In this document: positions 23,812-36,040 of the stretch, piece after piece
Layout: each line of letters begins with the position of its first letter
Position numbering within the stretch: the first letter of the stretch is position 1
Source of the DNA: Rhytidiadelphus loreus
Lineage: Eukaryota; Streptophyta; Bryopsida; Hypnales; Hylocomiaceae
Assembly (NCBI GenBank): GCA_947034895.1
Contig: OX344764.1
Span: 54,541,348-54,605,347 of the forward strand
Length of the DNA stretch: 64,000 nt
Reading direction: 5' to 3'
Notes under the pieces: model-generated
Database searches by the model: none
What the model was told of the DNA's origin: nothing
What the model saw: the letters and a program-made list of their open reading frames with translations, nothing else
Made by a program: the position numbers and the translations under genes

Positions 23812-25559
23812 AGTGTCAAACCCTGTATTCTGCCAATTTTGAGCTCATTGTGTATACCAGTAGCTAGTTGAAGAGCCAAAGCCTATTTAATATGTTTTTG
23901 GAATGTTTTTGGAGAAGCTGTATCTAGCTAGAACTTCAAATCTTCATAACAAAACTCAATTTTTTTTGGTTAGTTTAATAATAGAGAATACAAGTTGCAG
24001 CTGAAAACTAGAATGGGGGAGTATTGTTCACAAATGAGGCTAAATTTAGCAACAATCGTAAAGAAGTTTATTGATTGCAAGCTACAATACAATGACAATG
24101 AGCCCAAAAGATGCAATCACTGCCATTAGTTGCCAATCGTACAGTACTAAAATGTTAATTTTATCGCAGTGTTAAATTTGTTTTTTTTGCAGAATTCCCA
24201 GTGCTTTTAATATAAGCAACAAATGCATGAAAATGACAACTGGGATCACTGGAGACATCGCCTTTCCCAAAATGCATCAGCCTGGATGCAAGCACCAAGA
24301 CCTAGGCTGCATATATTCACAATTCGAATAGTGTCTTCTTATCAATTTGGATTCAAGCTCCCAGGCACTAAATGTCTTTACTGAAGAAGAGTACTTATGG
24401 TCGTATGACCACTGTGAATGAAGAGTCTGTTGGGGATAGTTCTACTATCTAAGTCATGTAGGCTTCGGTAGTGGGAATGTCTGCACACTATTACTGTGTT
24501 AAACAATGTTCATAGTTAGTACAAGCAAACCATTCAATTTTTGTGTGCTAAATATGGCCAAATTTTGACAAATTTTTGGCTCAAGCTAGAATCCTATAAA
24601 AATTGCAAAAAAGGGAATGCGACTAACTTATTTAGCCAAAATGCATCAAAAAGTGTCTTGTGAAAAGAAAATCTTGTATTCATTTGTAGCTACTGAGAGA
24701 ACTATAACATTTTCCTAATTTTGCAACTAACCTAAGAAAGGTAAAATATTCTAGGAAGTTTTAGAGGTGCTTTAATATTGTAAATTCCATTAAAGTGACA
24801 ATTGAGATAGAAATCATCTTAACTATTATTTGAATTTTTCAAAGGTACCCTAATCATTTTTAAATTCTTTCTAAGTATGCAAATTGGACACACACATTAG
24901 GGGACATGTAGCAAACAAATACTCTAACATAGTTGAATCTAATTTCTTTGTAGAGTTGGGGACAAAAAGATCCATTCCTCTTAAGATGCTTCCCCACAAT
25001 GTTAATACCTAACCAAATTTTGCAACTAACAAAATATTCTAAAAGCTATGATAGAAAGACAAAAGGCACTAAATTTTGTGACTTATCAAACAAAGAAATG
25101 TAATAGTAAAAAAATTTAGAAACAATAAATTAACATCACTAGTAGAAGGCTCCAAAAGTTGTATTAAATCCACCACCAATCTACTACTAATTTAATACCA
25201 ATCCACTATCAAGACACTTGCTTGATTTAAGGCACTTTCAAGTTCTAAAGAGTAGTCATTCTAGAGCCACAACAATGTTGTTGGATGTTGATGAGCATGG
25301 CACATTTCTTGGGAATTAGGTGCAAAATTATGCATGGCAGTAAGTAAATGGATGGTACGTAGGGCAATTGCCTACACCTCAAAGTTTAATACATCTTCCC
25401 TCTTTTTTAGCTATAGTTAGTTGTAAATTTGGTGGATAATTGATTCCATGGATAAGGTCCAAGTAAGGAATGGACTTTTTTGGTCCACATCTCTATTGGG
25501 AGGAGTTTGATTTTGATTTGTTAGTATTTTGAGTCTACTCGCAAGGTCTGCTCCAAGTT
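23812..25559. other. Gene-free AT-rich spacer
   Basis: No exon, RNA gene or element border was recognised here. Short open frames are Asn/Lys/Phe-rich and unsupported. Confidence 0.55.
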
Positions 25560-26580
25560 TGCACTAAATTTAATTTATCTAAGGTCTAATAACTACATGC
25601 CAGAGTTTGTAATTTTGCAAAACTACAAACAAATGTTCAAGATTTTTTTGAGTTTTACTTGTTTGATTCCCACATCAAAACGGTTTTCAAGTACCAAGTT
25701 TGGTTATTTTCTCTTGTTGTTACTCTAAGCAGATTATTTTATAGATTGTTTTTTGTCAATGTTTTCAAATTGCATTCCCAATTCCACCAACTAACTTTGA
25801 ACTAGTTGTTGTTGTACACCGATGTAGACCTTCCGTTAGATAGATTAGGAGCATCTTTTGTTCAATTGGTAAATTAACCCTCCAAATTTTGATTTGTCTT
25901 GAAGTGGATGAAATGGCACTTTGGTCTATATTTGTGAATTAAAGAAAGGGCTAGGCTACCCCACATCAAGTCTTGTAGTTCCCAAGATGCAAAACCTCCA
26001 AATTTTTCACTTCATAAATAAATGTAAAAATTTGCCCCTTGTTGTAGAGCAATTAATTTTCTTTCTTGTAACCTCCAAGTCCAAACTCCATGGACATCCA
26101 TGACTTTAAATATGAATTCTAAATTCTAAATTTTATCATCATTCTAGGATAAGTATGAGATCCTTGAGTTTTCTTAAGGTAAAGAATTACACAAGACTAG
26201 ATGTAGTCTAGCCTTGGTGCCCCCAAACTCATGGTACTATAGAGTCTCCTTCCTAATAATCAAACGTTATATAGTTTAGAAATTACTTGTCTTGACTTTT
26301 TGGAGTCAATTGTGATACTAGTTAGGGCAAACTTCCACATACAAAAATTGGCAAAATAAAAAGACAAAAGAAATTTTGTAATTTGACATAGAAGTGAGCA
26401 AAATAAGCATCAATAGTATTGGAATTTTTGGCTAGCACAATTTTAGAGAGATGCTTGTGAAAAACAAAGAGGCAACTAATTTAAATCTAATTTGAATTTG
26501 AATTTTTGGTTGCATTTAGTTTGACAACAAGGCAAATTAAACCGTTGTACTCACATACATTAATAGAAGTCAAAGCATCA
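25560..26580 (-). repeat. Dispersed repeat family A, inverted copy
   Basis: Read on the minus strand, this ~1 kb matches 50230-51130 and 45090-45870 block by block: a GACTTGATGTGGGGTAGCCT-like word, GGTTTTGCATC, AGGAAGGAGRCTCTA and a TTGACTTTTTGGAGTC-like word, in the same order. No coding capacity was seen. The terminal structure is unclear. Confidence 0.7.
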
Positions 26581-26679
26581 TGAAACTTGATGGGTGCAAT
26601 TTTGATTCTAACACAATCATTTTGACACAACTTACAATTTCTCTTTTTCTAAAGATGAATAAACTCCAAGTCTTGTAAT

Positions 26680-26930
26680 TAAGGTAGTCTACTCTAAAAG
26701 CGACCTTGTTTTTGAAAGCGGTCATGACACAAAGGTTCAGATTGCTTTCTTCAATGTACCAAAAGTGTACATTTCAAGAGGTGGTCACTTTTAGTGATCA
26801 CAACATTTCAACTTCAAAAATTCATAACTAATTCCATGAATATCCAAAAAATATGAAACGACTTGGGTTAGATGCCAATTCCATTTTCCTTCCTAAGAAA
26901 ATTTACTGAAAATTGTTTCGAGGATTTCAA
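26680..26930. mobile_element. Truncated copy of the 414-bp MITE-like family
   Basis: It begins with the family end TAAGGTAGTCTACTCTAAAAG and a GCGACC word. It continues with the internal block TTCATAACTAATTCCATGAA, then AAAATATGAAACGACTTGGG, which matches 44800-44870. The right end is missing, and the copy abuts the GC-rich island at 26950. Confidence 0.65.
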
Positions 26931-26949
26931 CTTCCCTGAAAAGGCAATC

Positions 26950-27090
26950 AGCTCTTTGGCGGGTACCGTGGAAATACCACCGACTGGATGGGTGGAGTTC
27001 ATTCCTCTGGACGCGGCGGTCACGCGGGGGCCAGCGGAGGTCTGGCGGAGGTCTGCAGGAGGTCTGCACTAGGCCGCCCACACGTCTGTG
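26950..27090. repeat. GC-rich island with AGGTCTGC repeats
   Basis: A GC-rich patch in AT-rich surroundings. It contains GGAAATACCACCGACTGGATG-like sequence and a triple GAGGTCTGC/GAGGTCTGG run near 27036-27070, followed by a TAGGCCG word. A diverged inverted relative lies at 48395-48545, and a shorter one (GTGCAGACCTTCAACAGACC) near 51470. It is probably part of a repeat. It sits just upstream of the AP2-kelch gene A promoter. Confidence 0.5.
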
Positions 27091-27579
27091 TTCCATTGCT
27101 GGAATGTCCTCCATGGACCAAACTGTCTGTGTTACAGTATATTGAAAGTTTCCGAATTGTCGCTGGCTAGTTGCTCCATTGTGGAGCCTCGTGAGGAGCG
27201 GTTTCCTTCAAATACCAACGCCTGCGCTTCATCCCCTGTAAACCTCGCAGGCCTCTCGCTTCACTGGGCATATAGGACCGAGCTAGCTCACTCCGTTGTA
27301 TGAAGGTGTGCTCGAAGGGATGTGCAATTTCATTTCAGAATCCGAGTTTTTACTTTGATTCAAGAAATGGTGTGACTGTGAAGAAGATGTGGTGTTGCTG
27401 GCACTCTGGAATTTGGCTTTAGTGGTGGAAATGGTGGTGTGAAGTTTCGAGTGGTTTCGTTCTCGTTGTAGGTTATTGAGCCTGGAAACAGTGAGAGACT
27501 GAGAGTGGAATGGAGCGTTGTTGAGTAAGTCGCCCAGCCTAGCAGCGAATTTTTGCTTTGCCTCCGGCGCAATTCTACC

Positions 27580-30090
27580 ATGATGACGAGATCTGCGAGT
27601 TTTTGTAGGTCGATTTATCAATTGCAGGATGGGAGAGCAATTGGGGTACTTCTTATGTTGTTGTTCTGGGTAATAAGCGTGGATGCTGCTTACAGAGGAG
27701 TTGGGACACGTGATCGTGGCGTGTCTTTTTATTGTGAGGTGCATTTTGGTGGTGTCTCCCCGAGAGTGAAGGTTTGGGTGGGTACATATCGTACGGAGGC
27801 GCTTGCGGCTTTAGCTTGTGATGTTGCGTTCTATTACACAAACACTAAATTGAAGGCGTTCAATTTAGAGTTCTCAGAGGATGCGATATTTCAGAACTGC
27901 AAGCCCAAGTCCGCTTACGACAGCCTCAATGACTGGGAAGAGAGGAAAAGGTTCATCAAGGCTGAAGCGAATGCCCTGTTAAACTTGATTTCCTCTCAAG
28001 ACAACGCTCCAGACTTTCATTGGGAGGATATGGCTGCACCACCATTAGGTCCAGTACGCCAAAGATCTAGCGATGTTGCTCGGACAATTGTTGAACACTT
28101 TCGTAACCAGACTGAGCAGTTACGAAAATTCATGGCATGGTTGATGCGTCTCTCAAATGCCGCAACACAACTAACACACAAGGTAATAGCTTTGATTAAT
28201 TGACCAAGAATTACGTAGTCATGTCCTATTTCGTTGCCGTATAACATATGAGCAATTAGTTGATTTTTGAACTTGTTGGTACTTTAGTCACACTAAGCAC
28301 TTGAAATTTGATAGTATGGGCCAGAAATTTATATGACATTGGAGACATCCTTTTACTTTATAGCCGTATGAACTCAAAGAATTCTCGCTTGGACTTGTCT
28401 CCTTCTTTTTTACTGACACAGGGACAGTAACTTCTCTTTGCCCTACTCCAGGGCAACTCTAATATACTATGGGTTGTGTGACAGGGACATTCCCAGACGT
28501 TTTTGCAACAACAGAGTGAGGAGACGATATCTCAATCGGATACAGAAGAAGCTCTGCCTGTCGGAGGTGAGCAGTTCTTAGATGCGAACCGTGTTACGTT
28601 GCTTCTGGATTCTGTTGAAGCTCGGTCAGGCGGTGCTCTGTGGCTGACTCTTATCGCCAGCAGCTTGCCCTTGCTATTCCAAATGTTCATAAAAAGCAAT
28701 GCCCGTGATATCAAAGATGCATCTACCAATGCCAATGAGGCATCATTTACCGAGCAGGAAAGGTGCCAAAGCAGGGCGGAACTTGCTAATAAGAGGCAGA
28801 AGGTTAACCAACCCTTGAGCTCCATCGAGTTAGATCCAGGTGAGAAATATTTTGGTGACTTTGATGTAAAGCGGGAAGTCTTACATTGTTGTTCTGTAAT
28901 CTTTGGCGAATTTCAAACTTTGATCTCTGCACTATATGAGATCAAACTATATTTCCAGTTATCTTGTGAATATTTTCTATTTTGTTGATACAATATTGAT
29001 GTACGTTGCAGAACAAGAAGATTTGTTCACGGCGACCCATTTGGACGTTCAATATGTGGCATCACAATGTCCTGGACACGGGACTGGATATGACATGCGT
29101 TCCAAAAAGTGGAGGACGTTGCCTCCATTTTCGTTCCATCCGGATCCAGATACAGGTCATATTTGCAAGAATTACTCCATTTGTGGCCATGACAGCCTGA
29201 TGTGCGTGAATATTTCTACTATGGGAGCAGAACTGGTGGTTTTCAACCCTTTGACGGGGAGGAAAAGATCATTGCCACCTCTGCTATTCCCAAGACATCC
29301 AGTGCTTTTGCACACGTTAGTGGATTCTACAACAAAGTCTTACAAAGTGATAGTTGCTGGGAGTGCGCGCTCAGATGAGGAGCATCTGTCGAAGAAAATG
29401 GAAGTGTTTGACTCAAAGACATCAAAGTGGGAAGAAATGGGCGACGTACCAGGGCCAACGTTTGGACTCAACGTGTACCAGGCAGGCGTATGCGCAAACG
29501 GAATATTGTACTTCATCTCGTTTCTGGAGGGTGATCGCGGCAAGGGTGTTCTGGAGGGTGATCGCAGCAAGGGTGTTCTGGAGGGTGATCGCGGCAAGGG
29601 TGTTGTGGAGGGTGATCGCGGCAAGGGTGTTGTGGAGGGTGATCGCGGCAAGGGTGTTGTAGCATTTGATGTGGAGAATAGGAAGTGGTTGCCGAACATG
29701 ACTTGCCCGCTCCCGGACTCCCGCTCCTGGAGTATATTACAACTAGTTGAGAACAACGGAGAGTTGTACCTGTTCTACGAGCAAGACGACTCCAGCGCAT
29801 ACAACAGGCATTGTATCGACGTGCTTGAGATATCGAACTCCGCATGTGAGGAAGTGAGCTGCCACTGGAGGAATGTGGTTACAGCAAACTGTGGACGAAG
29901 ATTCGATATATTCCCCAAGTACATGTGCGCAGGATTTGGGGAAGGCAAGTTGTGCATCTTCGACACTATCGAACATTTGTCTGCGGTGTATGATGTGCGA
30001 AGCGGGAAGGTGTGCGAGTTTTTGGATTCACTCCGAGATGAAAGATCGTTTTTTCATTCCCTGAATCCGCTGCATCCGTTCTTGCACTAG
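27580..30090 (+). CDS. AP2-like/kelch membrane protein, gene A
   Basis: Three exons: 27580-28182, 28485-28839 and 29012-30090 (stop TAG 30088-30090), GT-AG, phases 0 and 1, giving 678 residues. I start at the first ATG of the frame, which lines up with the single ATG of the paralogue. Order of parts: hydrophobic segment, residues ~19-36 (ends VISVDA, signal-peptide-like); AP2/ERF-like domain ~38-97 (YRGV, YCEV, VKVWVGTY, ALACDVAF); a charged linker conserved in the paralogue (QNCKPKSAYDSLNDW); second hydrophobic segment ~250-270 (LWLTLIASSLPLLFQMF); a basic KRQK; then a kelch/galactose-oxidase-like propeller from ~335 (KWRTLPPF, VFNPLTGRKRSLPP, MEVFDSKTSKWEEMG, VAFDVENRKWLPN). No F-box is visible. 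A 27-bp tandem repeat interrupts the propeller. Whether it is membrane-bound, secreted or nuclear cannot be told. Function unknown. Confidence 0.85.
29524..29658 (+). repeat. 27-bp minisatellite x5 inside a coding exon
   Basis: Five in-frame units of 27 bp encode (L/V)EGDR(G/S)KGV. Unit 2 carries the only Ser variant, and units 4 and 5 start with Val instead of Leu. The paralogue at 41337-43828 has a single unit (LEGDGGGKGV) at the same place, so the array is an expansion specific to gene A. Confidence 0.95.
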
Positions 30091-30533
30091 GGAATGGAAA
30101 TCCAAGTTTGTACAAAAAATATGTTCACTACAAATTGTCTCAATTCCATGTTGATGTAGTTCTTTCCACTTTGGCTACCGGTTTGTGTTCATCTGTAACA
30201 AGTATGCTAAGCATCATGTGCCAAGTGATGAGCCTAAGATGCCAAGGTGAAATTTAGTTGTGTTGGGTAGAGAAACAGAGAGGTTAGAATTGGTAGGATT
30301 GGTAGCGATAGTCTTGTTACTACTCCCTCCATCCCGAAATGGTTGTCCACAATTTTGTTGAGATTCTTTTTATGCCAATTTCATTGATCATATATTGTTA
30401 AAAACATAATTAAAAAAGGTTCCGGAGTTTATATCACTGGAAATTTATGATTCACCCATTTGAGGATAATTTCTGGTTGAAATTATCATGTACAAAAGAT
30501 TAACGTGTACATGTTTTGATAATTTCTTTTTAT

Positions 30534-30669
30534 GTGAAGGTTGGGTAATTGAAACTAGTGTAATTCTCGCCTTCAACTATAGGTGGAAAAGCATGAGAAG
30601 AGAATGCACCAGCAATAAACATACCGAGGGACGCCAATTCATTAGGTGCAGCAACAAATCCAAATCCAT
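30534..30669 (-). pseudogene. Lectin-TIR gene fragment, copy 3 (5' end only)
   Basis: On the minus strand an ATG at 30669 opens a sequence matching the 5' end of copy 1 (LMNWRPSVCLLLVHS, then ENYTSFNYP in another frame). A stop occurs soon after the signal peptide (FHL then TAG) because of a small change near 30587. Homology stops near 30534, at about residue 41 of copy 1. The sequence to its right (30670-30740) also resembles the copy 1 leader, for example a TTGAAGTACCTCTCAATC stretch. Confidence 0.75.
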
Positions 30670-30799
30670 CACTCCTTCACAAGATACCCCAATTGAAGTA
30701 CCTCTCAATCTTTGTATTTTGGTCCTGGGACAGGCCTAGCTAGATGATCAACGAATTCGGGAAGTATATTATATTTTAAGCCAGGTCTTCAAACAGTTG

Positions 30800-31927
30800 C
30801 ATCCGCAAGCGGTGATTCTATCATTCAAGCCATAGGGAGATTATATATCCTTGCTTTCCTTACGGCGAACACCAAAAGTTTCATTAGGAACTAATTGATC
30901 AAGGAAAAGTGGTAAACAGGGGAAATCAATGGCATATATTTTCCTTATTGGCAACACTATGAACAGGGAATGACAATCCGGGATAATCCAGAGATAATCT
31001 CCTTGTGATTCAACATGGCCGACTGATTTAACGGTGACTCCCATCATTTAGCATCAATGCAACTTCGCAACTATAGTGGACATCTCTGGCCAACAGTTGT
31101 GAACCACACTTAGATTCAGTGCGCAAGCAAGGATTTCAACAACTTCGGAGGCGAAGGAAGTGATCAATCATGTTTTAACAAAGTAACTCAATTCAAAGAG
31201 AATCACGTCTATCACTAGCTAAGAGGAAGGGTCGAACGAATCTTTACTCAAGCAGCGAAAATGAATATGTGAAAGGATGACTTGATTAAAGGAGCTAGAA
31301 ATAATGAGTTGCAAGAAGCGAATGATAACATCCTGGACAAAGCAAAGCAGCACCAACTTCGTATTGGAAAGGGCAACCATTTCTGGAAAACTTGTGAACC
31401 ATGGCAGATATGCTCCATATATAAGCTTTCTCCAATTCTTGTCCTCTTCTCTCAAAAAGCAATAGAGGCATGGAAAATCAATCACTTGCAGCTTAGAAGA
31501 GGGAAAACATATAAATATCTAAACATTCAACACGCTGCTAGTACCCTTAATAGTGTGAAGAAACCTTTGAAAGAACAAACTTCAAGTGAAGCTCCAGTCC
31601 CCTGATACTGTGAACTTCGTTGCAATGAAAAGTATGCAACAAAGCAGAAACGGAAGCCTCGATCGCAACTAGCTCGAGATTCACACTCAGCCGAAATACC
31701 TGAAGAAATCCTCCTCCTCGTCGTCACAGAAGCCACTGTGAAAAACATGGAATTCGTGACCTTGTAACTTGATCTTCGGATTGAAAAATTGGAGCCCTGG
31801 CATACCTTGCTGCCAAAGGAACCTTGGTATGGCTCCACGAAAGATGGAGCTTGGTAGACTGGGTGTAACAAGCCCAGCCTGTGAAAAGCTTGAGAACAGT
31901 GTGAAGGTTGAGTAATGTATAAATTTG
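30800..31927. repeat. Segment X, direct copy 2
   Basis: Second copy of the 22762-23811 segment in the same orientation. It has extra bases near 31455-31560 (AGAAGAGGGAAAACATATAA region) and other small indels. It is more complete at its left border, where it joins the upstream flank of the lectin fragment. No protein recognised. Confidence 0.8.
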
Positions 31928-33375
31928 AATTTTTAGCAGAATTCCCAGCTTCTTTTAGAACATTTTGGTTCTAAAACAAATTTATTATTCCCTCTGTTTT
32001 AAAATGATCTTCCGGTTTCCCTTCATTTTTTTAATCCCAAAATGATCTTATAGTTGGAGGTTGTGATGTAGGAGGAAGGGGTTTGATGGTAGTTCCGAGA
32101 ACAATTGCAATGGAAATGAATGAAGTGATGGGATGAAATTCAAATTGGAATGTCAAAAGAACTGTAAGAAACTAAATAAACATACATTTTGTCCAACTGG
32201 AATATCATTTTGGGATAGAAGGAGTAGTAAAAATTTATCATCAGTTTACACATAACTATATAGCTAGACGGATTGTTCCAAAGAGCAACAAGAAAAGAAG
32301 AAGAACATTCTACTTGTGCTTTAGAGGTTGAAAAAACTTCCAAGGTCGCGAAAATTGGCTTTTATAAATCTTGAAACTTTAACCTCCTAAGGATCCAAGC
32401 TAGTCTAGATTTCCAAGATTGTAGAGGTGTATTGTAAAATGCAATTCAGAAATAATATTTTTGATGATGATTTTCAAACAAAAGTTGTGAAACTTTATCC
32501 ATAGATCATATCAATATGGTTAGACCTATGCCATACTAATTAATATTTTTCAATAAAATTTGAAATCAAAAATTGGAAGTTCTTTCTAAAATTGAGTATA
32601 AACTGAATATTTTTAGTTTTCACAAGTTTTTTATTCTTTGAGTTCCAAATTCTAAGATCTAATTATGGTGATTTTGAAAGACTTACTCATTGAACTTATT
32701 TATCAAAGTCATTTTTGGAGGGCCATTTTTTGATTTGAAAAAGTTCATTTTTGAGGTCAATATATATTTTATAATATCCCTTGAAGATAGAAGATTTGCA
32801 AAAAAAAGTTGTGAAAATCAATACTATACAAATGTAGGAGAACTAACACAAGAATCCACAAATACTTAAATGAATGAAAAAATAAAGATTTCGTCTGCTT
32901 AAAACATGTTTGCATTCATCTATTGTTTGAAATTTGAACATCTAGTCCCTTAGGAATTCACCTGTAAAGGATCATATATTCATTCAAAGGACAATCATAA
33001 ATCAATAGGAAATTGATGGTGAAGTAAAAAATAAAGGGATGTTTTTTAAAATTTGACAAAAGATGGACATATTTACCACCTTCAATGGAAATTAAGATAA
33101 GTTCTAATTGGGGTGTCTAGATCAAAAGTTACGGTACCCAAAAAAGCCAGGCAGTTTTGGCATGTTTTGCTAAATTCTTCATCTACTTTTAAAATTTGTT
33201 GTATACAGAAAAATCTCATCCCAAAAGGAGTCAAAACTTTACTAACCATGGTAGGCAAATTTGAAAAACAAACATTTTTTTCTAAGTTCTAACTTCAAAC
33301 ACTATTATCTTGAAATTTGCACTTTCAATGTTCTTGAAAAATCTTCTATAGTGTATGTTTCAAATGTTTGTCTTT
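31928..33375. other. Gene-free AT-rich spacer
   Basis: AT-rich, no recognised exon, RNA gene or element border. Confidence 0.55.
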
Positions 33376-33940
33376 AACCCCTAAAAAACCAACCTTCTGT
33401 TTTGAGCAACATTGAGATTTTGGGTAGGTACCTATGACTAAAGCTTTGCATGTTTTAGGCTGAAATTTAAATAGAAGGTGGGGGGACAAGGAATATCTTT
33501 CATATGCACCAATTTTCATGACATTTGGAAATATGAATAAAAAATTATGGCCTAATATGTTACTTTTTTCCCCGGCTTGGTAGTCTAGGCAAATAAAAAA
33601 AAATCACTTTTTCAGAAACAAATTTTTTTTTAATTGGTTTTCTACAGTTCTATATGCGCAAAAAGCTTTTAATCATTCCATTTTGATTAATGAGATGAAA
33701 GTTATGAGGAGTTTTAGTTTGCGGGCAGTTATGGAATCTCTACTCTAAAATAAACTATGAAGTCCTTTATCTATTCAATTTTCAATATTTTTGAAAAAAA
33801 ATAAAAACATTGGATGTAGATTGTTTATTGCAACACTGCAACCATTGGGCTTGGAATCTTTCAACTTCATAACTAAATTCTTAACAATTTAGTATTTAAA
33901 ATTGTACTCTAATTCTTTCTCTTACTATTTTTTCAAGCAT
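33376..33940 (+). mobile_element. Family B element (TTAACCCCTAAA-type end)
   Basis: It starts with TTTAACCCCTAAAAAACCAA and then TTTTGGGTAGGTACCTATGA. It matches 57738-58290 along its length (AAGTTATGGMCTAATATGTT, TCATTCCATTTTGATYAATG, ATGTAGATTGTTTATT blocks). No transposase frame. Confidence 0.65.
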
Positions 33941-35479
33941 GAACATGAATTATATTTTGTTAGAATTTATATTTATTTGTTTTGAACTTATTTCTTCAAC
34001 ATATTATAGAGAGTAACAAGTTGTAGGATCTACACATTTTTGTGTAAAAATTTTGAAAGACAAAATCTAACTATTTAGAAAGAGTTGAAAATTCTTCTTT
34101 TTGAAATTCAAGCGACTTTATCCTGCAATTGATGAGGTTTCTTATTATGAAATTTTAGGAAGGTGTACTCTAACAAGTTAACTAAAGGATCCTATAGCAG
34201 TATAGTTGGATTTGTTAATGAATAAATATAAATGAAGATTTTAGCCTTGCTTTGGATTTAAGGACTTTGAAGCAATTTTGGGCTTAAAAATATTGAATAC
34301 CTTTAGGGATTAAATAGAGTTGAAAAGAGAGTAGAAAACTAGTAGTTCATTTGGTTATTTCATGATTTGGTACAACCAAATTGACAATATTACTTGCAAA
34401 CCTCAATGACTTCCAAATACACATATGGTTCATAATGTTGTGTAGTTGAATAATATTATATAGTAATTCTAAAATTTTGAATGTTAATAATACAGATTTG
34501 AAATTTGGAAATAGAATTAGAGTTTTTGTTTAATCCCTTCAGGATTAGGAAGTGAACAACAAAATGAACTCAAACCTATCCCATGCACAAAAAATTTGTT
34601 TTTTTCCATTTGTCTAATTTTTGTAGATTTTTCTTGGTTCTCTAACATTTCTATTGTATGGATTAATTTTCACAACGTTTTTTTTCAACTATTCTACAGT
34701 TCAAAGACTTAAAGTGAATTTTATTTCAAAAAGTAAATTTTCATTTAAAAAAATAAAACTTCAAAAATCATGAAGCTTAATTACTGAAAATAAAAATCTT
34801 TTGAAATCACAATAATTACAACTTATAATTTTTATCTCAATGGAAAAAAATTCTTAGAAGGAATTTTCAAATTTTTGTTTCAAATTTTATGAAAATATTG
34901 AATGATGATATAGTAGATTTAACTATAAAGATGTAACCTATGGATCATATTTTAGAATTTTATTGAGAAGTCATTATAATATGATTGTTCTAAGTTATAT
35001 TTTAATACATCTTTAAGACTTTGGAAATTTTGACTATTTCTTTATCTTTCAATTTGCAAATCCTAAAATATATATAAAGAATTATCTCATGTAAAAAAAT
35101 TATAATGTGGGAATGTGGGAATCGCCACTACCATCCATTACAAACACATTCAAAGAACTCCAAATTAAAAAATGGCTTGAAAAATTATAGTCCTTCATCC
35201 ATTATTGTTCATTTAAATTCATCTACTTTGTAGCATATAGGTATTCTAGGGTTAGTGAGTTGATTCCTTCAATTTGTACTCCAATTTGAAATTTGAAGAA
35301 TCAATAAAAATGATGTATTTTGTTGCAATTAGAACATTGGGTCTATAACTACAAATTACTAATTTTCTAATTATAGAATAATATGGACATTGATTTTTAC
35401 TATTTTGCCATGGTATTGAAGTATAAATCAATGGGTTAGGATACGGTTATCAAAGTCAGAGTGTACCCAAACTTTATTT
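33941..35479. other. Gene-free AT-rich spacer
   Basis: Very AT-rich. I see nothing here that can be supported. Confidence 0.55.
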
Positions 35480-36040
35480 AACTAGGGTATTATTAGGGTG
35501 GACTTTCATGTACAAAATTTGGCCAAAACTTTGTAAAAAAAGCAAAAGATTTTATAGAATTCTACATTGAAGTACACAACATGTGCAAGAGGAGAATCAG
35601 AATTGTTGGCCAACAAGTTTATAAGGAGAGACTCATGAATATTGATGGTGACAACTTTCCAACTTCTAATAAACCATTTAATATTGGAAGTGAACTTTTT
35701 TGTTCCTTTCAATTTGACAACAAGCAAACTCTTTCTATAATGTAGTTTCTCCCTACTCAACTTAGGGCAAACTTCTATGTGTCAAAATCATTCAAACTCA
35801 ACAGAAGACGCAAAAGATTTGTGAAATTCAATATGGAAGTGTGCTATATTTGAAGGGGGGAATTATAATAGTTTGCTAGCAAGATTGATTATATGAAGAA
35901 GTACATGAAAAGTAGGGGGAGTAAGTTTCTAACTTCCAAAAAATTAACTTTAACATTAAACTTGAACTTTTGGGTTGCTTTTAGTTTGACAACTAGACAA
36001 AGCTACTCCTAAATGTAGTTTCTCCCTACTCACATGGAAG
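35480..36040. repeat. Tandem pair of ~280-bp family A-like units
   Basis: About 35490-35760 and 35765-36035 repeat the same order of blocks: GGACTTTCATGT or CAAACTTCTATGTGTC, GCAAAAGATTT, a GAATTCTACATTGAAGTA or AATTCAATATGGAAGTG word, then TTTGACAAC and TAATGTAGTTTCTCCCTACT. Parts match repeat family A near 26330-26550. Confidence 0.6.

Noticed and set aside
29524..29658. Short regular repeats resembling a CRISPR array
   Set aside because: Units are contiguous with no spacers and lie in frame in a plant coding exon.
29340..29845. Minus-strand Pro/Arg/Ser-rich frames over the kelch exon of gene A
   Set aside because: They arise from the 27-bp repeat read in reverse; the plus frame has the propeller motifs and is shared with gene B.
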